36,769 nt of DNA. Source: an uncultured bacterium. Its GTDB lineage: Bacteria; Myxococcota_A; Bradymonadia; Bradymonadales; Bradymonadaceae. This document shows positions 22,052 to 31,253 of this stretch, piece by piece (within the stretch, counting starts at the first letter, position 1; every line of letters starts with the position of its first letter). The notes under the pieces were generated by a model. That model ran no database searches. It saw only the letters and a list, made by a program, of their open reading frames with translations, and had not been told where the DNA came from. The DNA lies in NCBI GenBank assembly GCA_937981985.1, contig CALJNB010000065.1, positions 1-36,769 on the forward strand. Reading direction: 5' to 3'. The translations under genes were made by a program, and so were the position numbers.

Positions 22052-25000
22052 TTAGAAGAGAACGTTATCTGAAACCTTGACCATATCAGAAACAAGGACG
22101 ATATCTTCGATGATACTTCTAAGTTCACGTCCTGCTGTATCTTTGTCAGCTTGTGAAGAAACAACCGAAGAAATAATTGCGGTCTGTACTTTTCCACGAC
22201 GAATAAGTTCGGTCCCAAGGTCGGGCTGCCCGTTGAATTCGCCTCCAATTTTTTCAATTGCACCATAGACGATACCTGTTTCCGGATCGGCGAAGTAATC
22301 AAGCTTGTGTGTTCCAGGGCTACATCCGGTAGCCAATCCAAGTTGGGCACAAAGCGCATCGATTGGAAGCGTCTGTTCTGCATTCCCGAGCTTAAATACG
22401 CGCGCTTGGTCGATAAAGTCTTTAGAATAATCGGCGGAACCAAAAGACATGATCGCTGACAACATTGCATTAACCCGTGTAGAGAAATTGCCACGTCCGA
22501 TAAGTCTCGCTTTCGTCGTCGGATTCATTTGACCTGTTAAGAAATTAAAGCTGTTGGGAATTACTTTGACAGGAACGATTCTATCATCCTGGGAAAGTTC
22601 AGGCATATAATCGGGCGTCTCAAGATAAATCGCGTTCACAAACTGACCTAATTGTTCGCCAAAAACAAGCGAGTAAGGAAGGGCATAACTTCGGAAATCT
22701 CCTGAATCAGCACCAAGAACTCGGGTGCTACTGTTCGAAGATAAAGCTCTCAGAGCGAAAAGTGAATCCCAGAAGTTTCCAATTTCTTCAGGTCTTGAGA
22801 ACCAATAATAACCACTATCGGTCTCATAGGTTGTATACAATCGACGTCCTTCACCCTTCTGAATGTTAAGGTCCGAATCTCCGTTTGGATCCAGCGTTGC
22901 GAGCTGGAAATCCCCATTCGCGTTTTCGTTATAGCCGCCGTACTCCGGTTTCATAACGACATTTGCAAGGAAGTTAATTCCGGCGAGTGCACCAATTTGA
23001 TAATAGTTCTGTCGAACTTGGTCACCACTTTGCCCGCTATATAACCAACGTTGATAGATATTTGGCATTGCAAAGAAAGTACGTGCTGCACCGTTGACGG
23101 CGCTTCCGATACTGAAGTTAGCGCGATCGCGTCTGAAGTGAGTCAGTGGATAATAGGTTTCATAGTTTTGGATATAATAACGCGTCTTTTCCAACGCATC
23201 CGCGCCAAGATCCCAAGTATCCGCAGACAGATGAGCACCTCTCCATTCATCAGACCCAAACATGTATTGAACTTCTACTGGACGTTCTGGATCATCGGCT
23301 TTTTGCTGAGCTAAAAGTGGCCCGTAACGAACGATTGAACGGTCGGTGAGGTTATCCGGTCCGCCCATCAAAATATCGACAACGGCCGTATAATGAAAAG
23401 AAGTCAATGGATGTTGAGAGGCAGCGTAACGGTCATCAAAAGAATGAAAATATCGCGCGGCATCTATAGGCTGGTACCCCGGAAGATCAACATCTTCGGT
23501 TGGGACCGCGTTATAAATTTCAACAAATCCAGGCTCTGATACCACCGGATTAGTGTTATCGACTTGGATGTCCTCATAAGTGCCAAAAGTGTATGCAAAA
23601 AGGATCGCGGCGTGATCATACTTTCCAAGACCGGAGAAATCTCCGTTGAAACGAGAGTGATAATCCATGATCGAAGAATACATATAATTGGTCATTCCGC
23701 CTTCTGTTTGTGCATCTGTGGGGGCACTCACTGAATACAATTCATCAAGCGTTTCTGGGTACTTGAAGTTTTCTTTTCGCAGCTCCCAATATTTATCGAA
23801 AAAGTTCATCGTGTCCCAACTTCCTTGGAAGTTATGACGTAGCCCGACCGTGTGTCCAATTTCGTGTGCCATCACGCCACGGAAAATACGGGCACGAATC
23901 GATTTCCAGATTTTGTCATAATCGGTTTCACCTTTAAATTCGAGTGCGGTACCAATGACAGCATCATCGGCGAATTCTGCCATATACATGTTACGTTCGG
24001 CGAATTCCTGGCGGCGAAGTTCATCGGCCCGAATAGTCTGGTCTAAATCCATTGGATTTTGCATCTTTCTCATTTTATCAAACTCTTCGTCGGTCATATC
24101 GGTCGGATCAATTTCGCCTTCTGACATTCCGCGAATGTATTCCTCATTCATCATGAGAACATCGAGTCCGGACTCTTTAACTTTCTGGCGAATCAACTTA
24201 TCTCGACCTGGTTTTGAAACAAGGTCATCAAAGCCATCGATTTGTATTTGATCGAAAATATTTCTCGCCCCTTCGGGAAGAAGTTGATCGATTTGGTCGA
24301 TCGGCATTTCCGCTAATTCTTGGGGTAAATTTCGTCCACGTGGATCGATGTTGGGATCAAGCTGGACTAGGTTTCTTGTCAACTTATCCACACCATCTCG
24401 GAGTTCTTCGTCGGTAAAGTCCCCATTTGCAAAGCGAACCACATCAACGCCTCGGCCTGCATAACTGTCGACACCGCCGCCGTAAACATAGGCGGTACCG
24501 GCGATGAGTTCACCCGTTTCTGGATCTGGGTAACTTGGGCCATAGCCTAACAAACCTGCGCCTTGAACTTGATCTACCCACCAAATAAAGGATTTTCTCA
24601 CATCGCCATCACGGGCCAAATAAGGTGCGTTATCCTGGGCCTCTTTCAGGGCGTCCGAACGTGGATCACACACTTCGCTATCTGTATCGCGAACAGGACT
24701 ATGACATAGAACGAACATGTCTCCGTAGGTTTCGTTAAGCTGTGCCGAAGTCATTCCTTTTACTGAAGCAGCTGCACGAGTATATGCCTTATTATAATCT
24801 GCTACAATTCCGAGAACACCCTCCTCCCCAGCTTCCTCTAGAAGGTTTTCTGGAAAATTTTCGTTGAGGTAATAAACAACAGGCTTGGGATCGCGTTCCT
24901 GCATAGGCGTTGGAATTCTCAACCCGCGTGCGTCGCGAAGGTAGACTCCGTCTTCGTCACGTTTATAATCATTTTCCCAAATATCGTGACGATTAGCCAG

Positions 25001-25834
25001 GAACACGATATTTGAATCCGTGAATTCCGTTGCACGATCGTAAACCCAACGTTCGGTTCGGAAGTAGCCGAATTTCGTCATCATCGAATCATCATAAAAT
25101 GCCGGTTCGTAATCACGTTCAATCTCAGGGAGGCGGTAGAAAGAGCTACGTGCCGTAACTTCTTCGCGGGCATAATTAAGGCGAGATGTGAAATCGAAGT
25201 ATTGAAGAGCATTCTCTTGATCACCAATATCACCGCGTTCTAAGTAAAGGCCGTCCACTTCACCATCTTCTCCGCCGATCCATCGTGAGTCCGTCCCACG
25301 AAGAAAACCGATAGATTCTGAGCTCCAATCCACACGAATATATTTTCTTTCATGCCAATTACGGTCGGAGGTATTTTCAGAAATAACGTTCCCTTGTTCA
25401 CCTGTTGAACTGTTATACGAACGTTGGATATCAAAATGCTTCGTAATTCGATAAGAAACAATCGGCCGACCTTTATAAATTTCAGGATTTTTTCCATAAC
25501 CCAATCCTGGGGCAGGCGCGGTAACACCGGTCTGTTTTCCTCCAGCCGAAGAGTCAAACCCAGGAATTTCCTCATAAGATTGGTAGCCGATGAGAGCATT
25601 TTCAGTGATCTCCCATGTGATTTTTTCCATTCCCGATGAAACGCCAACAAACACTCCACCTACCGTTCCAGGAACATCGATCAATGTCGAGCGCGTAAAC
25701 CAAACGCCTTCAAAATCGGATTTGTCGAAATAAGGCGTATCGTCTGTTCTGTCGATATCACCCACGTCTTCTGCACAACTCACGGCAAAGACTGCCGTAA
25801 TCATGGTCAACACTGATAGTTTCCAAATATTCAT
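22052..25834 (-). CDS. Very large zinc-dependent metalloprotease lipoprotein (DUF4953/EcxA-like)
   Basis: The product has 1260 residues with a lipoprotein signal ending AVSC. The N-terminal half is beta-rich, with no recognised domain, and includes a segment PKPVVYYLNENFPENL and NKAYTRAAASV that in DUF5117/DUF4953-type proteases precede the catalytic part. Near residue 655 lies HEIGHTVGLRHNF, an H-E-x-x-H-x-x-G-x-x-H zinc site, followed about 70 residues later by SSIMDY, which fits a metzincin-like Met-turn. The C-terminal ~450 residues contain VRYGPLLAQQKADDP and a long Asp/Tyr-rich region without motif. GAGGAATAG precedes the ATG. The protein would sit at an outer-membrane surface and digest external protein. 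The family name is from pattern memory; the zinc site is seen directly. Confidence 0.8.
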   Translation of the reverse strand: MNIWKLSVLTMITAVFAVSCAEDVGDIDRTDDTPYFDKSDFEGVWFTRSTLIDVPGTVGGVFVGVSSGMEKITWEITENALIGYQSYEEIPGFDSSAGGKQTGVTAPAPGLGYGKNPEIYKGRPIVSYRITKHFDIQRSYNSSTGEQGNVISENTSDRNWHERKYIRVDWSSESIGFLRGTDSRWIGGEDGEVDGLYLERGDIGDQENALQYFDFTSRLNYAREEVTARSSFYRLPEIERDYEPAFYDDSMMTKFGYFRTERWVYDRATEFTDSNIVFLANRHDIWENDYKRDEDGVYLRDARGLRIPTPMQERDPKPVVYYLNENFPENLLEEAGEEGVLGIVADYNKAYTRAAASVKGMTSAQLNETYGDMFVLCHSPVRDTDSEVCDPRSDALKEAQDNAPYLARDGDVRKSFIWWVDQVQGAGLLGYGPSYPDPETGELIAGTAYVYGGGVDSYAGRGVDVVRFANGDFTDEELRDGVDKLTRNLVQLDPNIDPRGRNLPQELAEMPIDQIDQLLPEGARNIFDQIQIDGFDDLVSKPGRDKLIRQKVKESGLDVLMMNEEYIRGMSEGEIDPTDMTDEEFDKMRKMQNPMDLDQTIRADELRRQEFAERNMYMAEFADDAVIGTALEFKGETDYDKIWKSIRARIFRGVMAHEIGHTVGLRHNFQGSWDTMNFFDKYWELRKENFKYPETLDELYSVSAPTDAQTEGGMTNYMYSSIMDYHSRFNGDFSGLGKYDHAAILFAYTFGTYEDIQVDNTNPVVSEPGFVEIYNAVPTEDVDLPGYQPIDAARYFHSFDDRYAASQHPLTSFHYTAVVDILMGGPDNLTDRSIVRYGPLLAQQKADDPERPVEVQYMFGSDEWRGAHLSADTWDLGADALEKTRYYIQNYETYYPLTHFRRDRANFSIGSAVNGAARTFFAMPNIYQRWLYSGQSGDQVRQNYYQIGALAGINFLANVVMKPEYGGYNENANGDFQLATLDPNGDSDLNIQKGEGRRLYTTYETDSGYYWFSRPEEIGNFWDSLFALRALSSNSSTRVLGADSGDFRSYALPYSLVFGEQLGQFVNAIYLETPDYMPELSQDDRIVPVKVIPNSFNFLTGQMNPTTKARLIGRGNFSTRVNAMLSAIMSFGSADYSKDFIDQARVFKLGNAEQTLPIDALCAQLGLATGCSPGTHKLDYFADPETGIVYGAIEKIGGEFNGQPDLGTELIRRGKVQTAIISSVVSSQADKDTAGRELRSIIEDIVLVSDMVKVSDNVLF

Positions 25835-25913
25835 CTATTCCTCGCAAATGAAAGGCCCGCGTTGTGACCTAAACGTATTAAAAAGCACACATATGGAAAT
25901 AGCAAAATCCGTT

Positions 25914-25931
25914 CCGTTCGTTTTTGAACGG
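25914..25931. other. Short hairpin in the 237-base gap upstream of the large protease
   Basis: CCGTTC and GAACGG form a 6-bp stem around GTTTTT. A further GGAACGG about 25 bases on repeats one arm, so alternative pairings exist. No T-run follows on the minus strand, which makes a terminator for the 26072 gene uncertain; an operator is equally possible. The remaining gap (25835-26071) has no open frame of interest and no other structure that I can support. Confidence 0.25.
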
Positions 25932-26071
25932 CCCGTCAATACAAAATCTATGTATGGAACGGCGCTAAGCTAGGCAATTGATGAATTGATCGCAAGAGAA
26001 GCGGCAAAGATAATGTAAGAAATTATCGCACAGTCAGTGCAGGAAGGAAGAACAACGGAGGGCAAGTAAGT

Positions 26072-27643
26072 TTAGTGAACGCGAATGCTCTTCACAACGT
26101 CCAATTCTGAATGATTACCGAGCCACTCTTTACCCGTTCCATCACGTTTGACACGCCAAATATCCATATTCTTTTTGGCCAATCCTGATTCGACAACGTT
26201 GGGATTTGTCCCGACGAAAACGATATCATTTCCTTTGGGAGAAAGAAGTGCGTTCGAAATATAAGGAGCACATTTTGTGATATCCACTCGACTTTCGTTG
26301 GTATCGTAACAATCATCAGGATTAAAACCGCCACCAGTCGAACCAAAAGAAACAACCACATCGTCTTTGGTGGGTTCGAGTCGAATCACCCCAGAATCAG
26401 GAACGTTTTGGTCCCCGCAATCTCGTTCTGCTGCCAAATAAAGTTTATCATCGGCTCCAAAATGAATCGAACGACCTGTCGTGTAATAGTAATCCTTATT
26501 ACCGGCCGATAATTCACATCCTGATTTTGCGGGATTACCCTGAGTCTGTTGACCCGGGAGACCCAGCTTAATCTGACGAGGTTTACAAACCGCTTTATCA
26601 ATTTGGTCTGCAGCAGGAATATCGCAAGTATGAATGGAACCACACACATCGTCTGCAGAACACGGCTGACCGAGATTTGACATGTTATCTAAATCGAAAA
26701 AGTGAACCGCTAATTCAATTGCCGCACAACGTTTTTTAAACCCGCAAATTTGCCCAGGTCCTTGGGTACATTGGCTATCGTTATCGCAAGAGTTATAATT
26801 CAAAGGTGCAGCTTGAGTAAGAACCGCCATAACCTTCCCGTCTTCGGTAATATCGGTAGGAATGTTACCACCAAAATAAGACCCCGAAACTTCCTGATAA
26901 TTCTCAGAATTAATGGTGTAGCTTTTACTCGGTGCTTCGGTGAAACCCCCGACGTAAATATCTAAGGTTTGCAGAGACGGCCGAAAAAGCACCGTTTTTT
27001 CTGATGAGGGAGATAAAAACCAATCCCCTTCTGTTCCGTCTGATGTACCAATCGTACCTACTTCTTTTTCGACGCCGTCAGCAAGGTCGATATAATAAGC
27101 GACCGTTTCGTTACCCACCTCTTTCACATAGGTGACAATATTGCCCAAAATTTCAGCACGACGAACCGATGTTTGTAAGGTCTCTGGCGTTCCCGACGCA
27201 ACCAGATCTGTTACCGCCAAGGTTTTCAAGTCGAAGGCCGGGCCGTTTTGGGTTACAAATAACAAGGTCTTCAAGTCCTCTGTTAACCAACAACCAAGCG
27301 CACAACTTACCTCTTCAGGATTTACCTTCGTTTCTTTTTTCGTTTTCGTATCGTAGGCAAAAAGACCACGCTGATTTTGGACTTCCATAATATAGGAGAC
27401 GACATAATCCTCCTGCTCGACCGCATTATTGGGATCGTCCATATCCGAAGTTCCGCCCATATCACCCGTGCCCATATCCGTTTTGATCGTCGGAACGCAT
27501 ATTTTTGAGCGACACGTTAAACCCGACTCACAATCATTTGCGAGTTCGCAAACGCCACCATCACCCGAAAGCGTTTTTTTATCGTCACTCGAACACGCTA
27601 ATATCGATATTGAAAACAAACAAAGAATTAAAAAATGTCGCAT
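26072..27643 (-). CDS. Cys-rich lipoprotein with propeller-like repeats
   Basis: The 523-residue protein has a lipobox SILAC (Cys17). Near residues 28-52 is a cysteine module (VCELANDCESGLTCRSKIC) like those of other lipoproteins in this window. An Asp/Met/Gly-rich linker follows. The remainder alternates short beta segments with polar turns (RGLFAYDTKTK, ILGNIVTYVKEVGNETVAYY, FLSPSSEKTVLFRP, NALLSPKGNDIVFVG, MDIWRVKRDGTGKEWLG), the pattern of TolB/WD40-like propellers. Two further cysteine patches (NSCDNDSQCTQGPGQIC and QPCSADDVCGSIHTC) interrupt it. TAGGAG lies 7 bases before the ATG. No catalytic residues are obvious, so a binding role at the cell surface is possible. It is preceded by the MazG-like gene, 71 bases upstream. 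Confidence 0.68.
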   Translation of the reverse strand: MRHFLILCLFSISILACSSDDKKTLSGDGGVCELANDCESGLTCRSKICVPTIKTDMGTGDMGGTSDMDDPNNAVEQEDYVVSYIMEVQNQRGLFAYDTKTKKETKVNPEEVSCALGCWLTEDLKTLLFVTQNGPAFDLKTLAVTDLVASGTPETLQTSVRRAEILGNIVTYVKEVGNETVAYYIDLADGVEKEVGTIGTSDGTEGDWFLSPSSEKTVLFRPSLQTLDIYVGGFTEAPSKSYTINSENYQEVSGSYFGGNIPTDITEDGKVMAVLTQAAPLNYNSCDNDSQCTQGPGQICGFKKRCAAIELAVHFFDLDNMSNLGQPCSADDVCGSIHTCDIPAADQIDKAVCKPRQIKLGLPGQQTQGNPAKSGCELSAGNKDYYYTTGRSIHFGADDKLYLAAERDCGDQNVPDSGVIRLEPTKDDVVVSFGSTGGGFNPDDCYDTNESRVDITKCAPYISNALLSPKGNDIVFVGTNPNVVESGLAKKNMDIWRVKRDGTGKEWLGNHSELDVVKSIRVH

Positions 27644-27714
27644 TATAGACTCCTACAGAATTCCAATCAGATACCTAAAGCGACGAAGTGAATCAAGAAC
27701 CCGCGACCGAACTT

Positions 27715-28092
27715 TTACTCGCGTTCTTTTTTCTTCGCCTCTGTCCACCAAACCTCCATTTGAGCTAATTCGACAGCATCATGAGATTTCACCTTTTCTT
27801 CCACATAGGAAAAGCGACTCTGGAATTTCTTGTTGGTTTGGTTCAGTGCTTCTTCTGGATCAACGCCGATTTTTCGCGCAAGATTCAAAACAGAGAAAAG
27901 AACATCACCGAATTCATCAATCTTACGCAACTCGTCTCCGGGTTCGTTCTCAATAACGTCGATTAACTCAAGCAACTCCTCCCTGATTTTCGCCACCGGC
28001 CCGTGATAATCCGGAAAATCGAAACCAATTTCGGCCGCCTTTTGACTTATCATCATTGCTCGATCGAATGCGTTACTCTTTTTTTCCATCAT
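27715..28092 (-). CDS. mazG: MazG-family nucleotide pyrophosphohydrolase
   Basis: MazG-type enzymes hydrolyse NTPs or dNTPs to the monophosphate and pyrophosphate, acting as house-cleaning or stress enzymes. The 125-residue product has the metal-binding motif EE-x2-E (Glu38, Glu39, Glu42, in KIREELLEL) followed by E-x2-D (Glu60, Asp63, in DEFGDVLFSVLN), and NKKFQSRFSYVEE as in the C-terminal half of E. coli MazG. At half the length of that two-domain protein it is a single-domain form. Two adjacent ATGs exist at 28092 and 28089; AAGGG a few bases upstream fits the second slightly better. It is divergent from the membrane protein gene at 28135 across only 42 bases and may be cotranscribed with the downstream lipoprotein. 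Confidence 0.88.
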   Translation of the reverse strand: MMEKKSNAFDRAMMISQKAAEIGFDFPDYHGPVAKIREELLELIDVIENEPGDELRKIDEFGDVLFSVLNLARKIGVDPEEALNQTNKKFQSRFSYVEEKVKSHDAVELAQMEVWWTEAKKKERE

Positions 28093-28134
28093 CTGCCCTT
28101 CATCGCTTGCGTTGAAACCCTATAAGGTCCTACA

Positions 28135-30126
28135 ATGCCCGAAACGTTTCCTCAACTAAGAGTTCATTTGATTAGTCGCATTTTAATATCTTGCATACTT
28201 TTCTTATTCTTTTCTCAAACTTCTTACGCGCAAGAAGAGATAAAAGAAGAGCCTCCGTCCATCGTTGATATGGTCTCGGGGGATTCCAAAGTAGAGGAAA
28301 TCGATAAATCACCATTGCAGAAGCCCATCATTTCACCCGTAAATATCAGAGTGAATTGGCAACTTTCAAAAAAAGTAATCTCGGCGGGGGAATCTGCGGC
28401 CGACGAGCTGAAAGTCCTCCGACGAGATAGTCAGACTCTTGGCGTCGCCAATGCGACCCAATATGCTATTATCGTCACGGGGAAAGCGATGGACGCTAAC
28501 CCAAAAGTCGCGAAAAAAATGTTTGAGGGCGCGCAATCCTTGGCTCCCAATCTTCCTTACCCCTTTCTTGCCGATGCGAGTTATTTCGCTTTAAAAGAAC
28601 CATTAAATTTTCCTGATTGGGGCGCGAAAGCTATTTCGGGAATCAAAAACATCGCGTCGTGGCCAGACACCTACTATGCGTGGGGTCTGAAACTGCTCAC
28701 CTTTTTTCTCATTTCTCTCTCAATTAGCGGCATGTTGTTCGCTATTGGCCAACTTATTCGTCATCTTCCAATCGTTGTTTATGACGCGACTCGAATTATG
28801 CCGCGGGGATTTTCAAACAATCAGTCCGCAATCTTTCTACTCGCAATTATTATCGTTCCGGGCGTAATCTTGCGCGCTCCGTTAATATCAGCACTGTTAA
28901 TGTTGGCCTTCGTCACGCTCGTTCAAAATTGGAGAGAACGTCTCATCTCTGCCATTGTCTTTATTTCGATTGCACTCATCCCAACCTTTGATTTGATGGT
29001 CTTTAAATACGCTTCTTTTTACGGTAGCCGAACCCAACAATTAGCGAGGGCCCAATACGAAAAATGCGATTTTGATTGTCGAAAGGATCTAAAAACGCTG
29101 CTCAAGGTCGTTCCCGACGACAAGATGATTCTCTACACATCGCTGCTCGCTGGATATCGAACTGGGGATTCACAATCCCTAAATCGAATTGTGAAAGAAG
29201 ATGACGCAGATTGGCCAGATGAATATCGAGGTCATTTTCAAAATCTAAAAGCTGCAACCTATATTGCACAGGCCAAACCTGAAATGGCTGTACCGCTGCT
29301 AAGCGAGTCAATGAAGAGAATCGAAAGCGCCGCACCGCGATTCAATCTCATGCGCGCCTATCAAATGCAGGAAAAATTGGATGAAGGATCAACCGCCCTT
29401 CGATTGGCCTTAGACATAGACATGGATCGTGTCACTCAATATTTGGAAAACGAACGGCGCGACGTAAACAGTTTCCTCATTGTGGAACCGATACCCTTGA
29501 GTGTCTTTCACGACTATAAAGCAAACGACGGCAAAGTAACCGGATGGTCCCCCATTGCCACAGCGTGGTTAGGATTGAGCGGCCCTTCGATTCAACTGGG
29601 TCAAGCTGTATACATCGGTCTCTTCGGGTTGTTTTTTGTAATCCTAGGCGCCTTCCTTCAAATGCGCCGTAAAACTTCAACTCCTTGCCCGTGTTGTGGA
29701 TTAGCTAGGGACCCAGAAGACAATGTAAAAAGCGGCAATCATAAATATTGTTTGCTGTGTTATAAAACGTTCGTTCTTGGTGCGGGGATGGATTATCAAG
29801 CGCGCGTTTACAACGAACGTGTTCTCGGTAGACGCGAGTGGTTACAGATGTTTGGTCGGCGAGTCTTATCGGTCATAACTCCAGGTACCGGACATCACCT
29901 CGCCGGACGGTCGCTCGTGGGATTCGTTTTATCCTTCGCACTTATTTTCGCGTGTCTGATCGTCACTCGTCCCACCGGAATCGTTCGACCACCTCTGGAA
30001 TATTTTAGCAATAATTGGCTCGGGCAGGTCTCGCTGTCTTGGTGTGTCATCGCGCTTACTTTGGGCATCGCGTTTTATTCAGCCGTACGAGATATCACGC
30101 CTATTGTACCACGAGGCCTGAAATGA
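28135..30126 (+). CDS. Multi-pass membrane protein with helical repeats and zinc ribbon
   Basis: The 663-residue product has an N-terminal signal or anchor (ILISCILFLFFSQTSYAQ), an extracytoplasmic helical region (about 75-175, with NATQYAIIVTGKAMDAN and AKKMFEGAQSLAPNLPYPFLADASYF, TPR-like), then three or four hydrophobic segments between about 185 and 300. A second helical-repeat region (about 330-445, TSLLAGYRTGDSQSL, NLMRAYQMQEKLDEGSTALRL) follows. Near residues 518-541 is a zinc ribbon CPCCG ... YCLLCY, and two more membrane segments end the protein. I recognise no named family. Its stop overlaps the next ATG as ATGA, so it starts a coupled operon of envelope proteins. A scaffold role is suggested by the mixed TPR/TM/zinc layout. 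The start is an ATG with AAGG about 9 bases upstream. Confidence 0.7.
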   Translation: MPETFPQLRVHLISRILISCILFLFFSQTSYAQEEIKEEPPSIVDMVSGDSKVEEIDKSPLQKPIISPVNIRVNWQLSKKVISAGESAADELKVLRRDSQTLGVANATQYAIIVTGKAMDANPKVAKKMFEGAQSLAPNLPYPFLADASYFALKEPLNFPDWGAKAISGIKNIASWPDTYYAWGLKLLTFFLISLSISGMLFAIGQLIRHLPIVVYDATRIMPRGFSNNQSAIFLLAIIIVPGVILRAPLISALLMLAFVTLVQNWRERLISAIVFISIALIPTFDLMVFKYASFYGSRTQQLARAQYEKCDFDCRKDLKTLLKVVPDDKMILYTSLLAGYRTGDSQSLNRIVKEDDADWPDEYRGHFQNLKAATYIAQAKPEMAVPLLSESMKRIESAAPRFNLMRAYQMQEKLDEGSTALRLALDIDMDRVTQYLENERRDVNSFLIVEPIPLSVFHDYKANDGKVTGWSPIATAWLGLSGPSIQLGQAVYIGLFGLFFVILGAFLQMRRKTSTPCPCCGLARDPEDNVKSGNHKYCLLCYKTFVLGAGMDYQARVYNERVLGRREWLQMFGRRVLSVITPGTGHHLAGRSLVGFVLSFALIFACLIVTRPTGIVRPPLEYFSNNWLGQVSLSWCVIALTLGIAFYSAVRDITPIVPRGLK

Positions 30127-30614
30127 AACGAAAAAAAGAAATTGAGTACATCCCATCCAACGAACGGTACGACATCGTTCACGACGGTTCAGAGCTTAAC
30201 CAAAAAGGTGAGGCGTTTACGCCAGGTGATGATGCCGGAACCGTCGTTGTACACCACGTCGTAACAGCCCTCCTAATCGGAGCTTGTCTGGCAATCGGAA
30301 CTTGGACCTACTTGACTTACAAATCAACATCCTTCTTCGCTCCCGTAGCTGACGGTAGCGACAAAAGTTTGCAACCCTATATGATCAAAGCGCAAAGCGA
30401 CCGATTACATAAAGCTATCCAAGTATATTATAAAATCAACGCCAAATACCCTGCCTCCTTGGACGATGTCGTCGCCGAAAAGATCCTCGAACCCAGCGAT
30501 CCTTATTACCCACCCAATTCAGAATTTCGATACAGAAAACTTGCAAGCAGTTACTCCCTTGAGGTTATAACGATTGTAAACAGTTCAACTAAAAAAAAGA
30601 GATCTAAAAAATGA
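30123..30614 (+). CDS. Single-pass protein with pseudopilin-like C-terminal half
   Basis: The 163-residue product starts at the ATG overlapping the previous stop (ATGA). It has a charged cytoplasmic N-terminus of about 45 residues, one membrane helix (VVHHVVTALLIGACLAIGT, about 42-66) and a periplasmic C-terminal part. The stretch RLHKAIQVYYKINAKYPASL then ILEPSDPYYPPNSEFRYR resembles the GspG-type pseudopilin body, where an alpha helix runs into KYP and a Pro-rich loop. It lacks the usual prepilin cleavage site, and the membrane helix is not at the extreme N-terminus, so it is not a standard pilin. The C-terminus is Lys-rich (STKKKRSKK). Function unknown; it sits between the scaffold-like membrane protein and the barrel. 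Confidence 0.65.
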   Translation: MKRKKEIEYIPSNERYDIVHDGSELNQKGEAFTPGDDAGTVVVHHVVTALLIGACLAIGTWTYLTYKSTSFFAPVADGSDKSLQPYMIKAQSDRLHKAIQVYYKINAKYPASLDDVVAEKILEPSDPYYPPNSEFRYRKLASSYSLEVITIVNSSTKKKRSKK

Positions 30615-31231
30615 CCGCCCGATTCTTTCTGGGCCTTGCTCTACTCTCCCTAACCCTACCGACAAACCTTATTGCCCAAGAAAGCGACGAAGTTCAGGCG
30701 TACAGCACTTTCTTTAACGGAGATTTCGTCGAGCTCTCAGCGCGTGCCGGTGTTAGTGAGGTCAGCGATTTGCCTAAAACGAGTCGGTTATTTGAACTAG
30801 GAATCCGACAAGCCTTACCTATGCACCTACTCGATACACGACTCGCCTTCGGTCTGGAGACTTTTTCCGGGGACGCAGACGCTGATGTCGATTTTTACAG
30901 CCTAAATATTTCGGGTGCTTTTCACCCTTTCTACCTGGCACTGCTTTTTGAAAACTGGTTTGGCTGGGTTATCGCTTCCCTTTATTTTGAGGCCGGTTTA
31001 GGTGCGCACTACGGAATATCGGAGGGACAAAAGGATTTTGGATTTGCCTATAGTTTTGGTGCGGGTATGGACTTCCCATTATGGAATCCTAATCATGGTT
31101 GGTCAATTTGGGTCAATGGATTATACAGATATCGACGAATGGATTTCGACTTTTCTAATCAAGAGATCGAACTCCACAACCATGCGGGGATTTTAGGCGT
31201 CTCAGTTCGATGGAACGGGCTCCTTTTTTAA
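30611..31231 (+). CDS. Small outer-membrane beta-barrel-like protein
   Basis: The 206-residue protein has a Sec signal (MTARFFLGLALLSLTLP, cleavage near IAQ). The mature part consists of alternating hydrophobic and polar strands with many aromatic residues, such as FFNGDFVELSARAGVS, SRLFELGIRQALP, LAFGLETFSGDADADVDFYSLNIS, GWSIWVNGLYRYRRMDFDFS and HNHAGILGVSVRWNGLLF. The protein ends in Phe, a common feature of barrels folded by BamA. About eight strands are expected. The ATG overlaps the preceding stop as ATGA. A porin, a lipid-modifying enzyme or a structural partner cannot be distinguished from the sequence. Confidence 0.75.
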   Translation: MTARFFLGLALLSLTLPTNLIAQESDEVQAYSTFFNGDFVELSARAGVSEVSDLPKTSRLFELGIRQALPMHLLDTRLAFGLETFSGDADADVDFYSLNISGAFHPFYLALLFENWFGWVIASLYFEAGLGAHYGISEGQKDFGFAYSFGAGMDFPLWNPNHGWSIWVNGLYRYRRMDFDFSNQEIELHNHAGILGVSVRWNGLLF

Positions 31232-31253
31232 TTTCAACAACTCGGAACATCAA

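Noticed and set aside
21982..22494. 170-residue minus-strand frame near the end of the large protease
   Set aside because: Overlaps the real gene in another frame and crosses the terminator.
27429..27956. 175-residue plus-strand frame
   Set aside because: It runs antisense across the end of one real gene and the start of another and has no coding-like composition.
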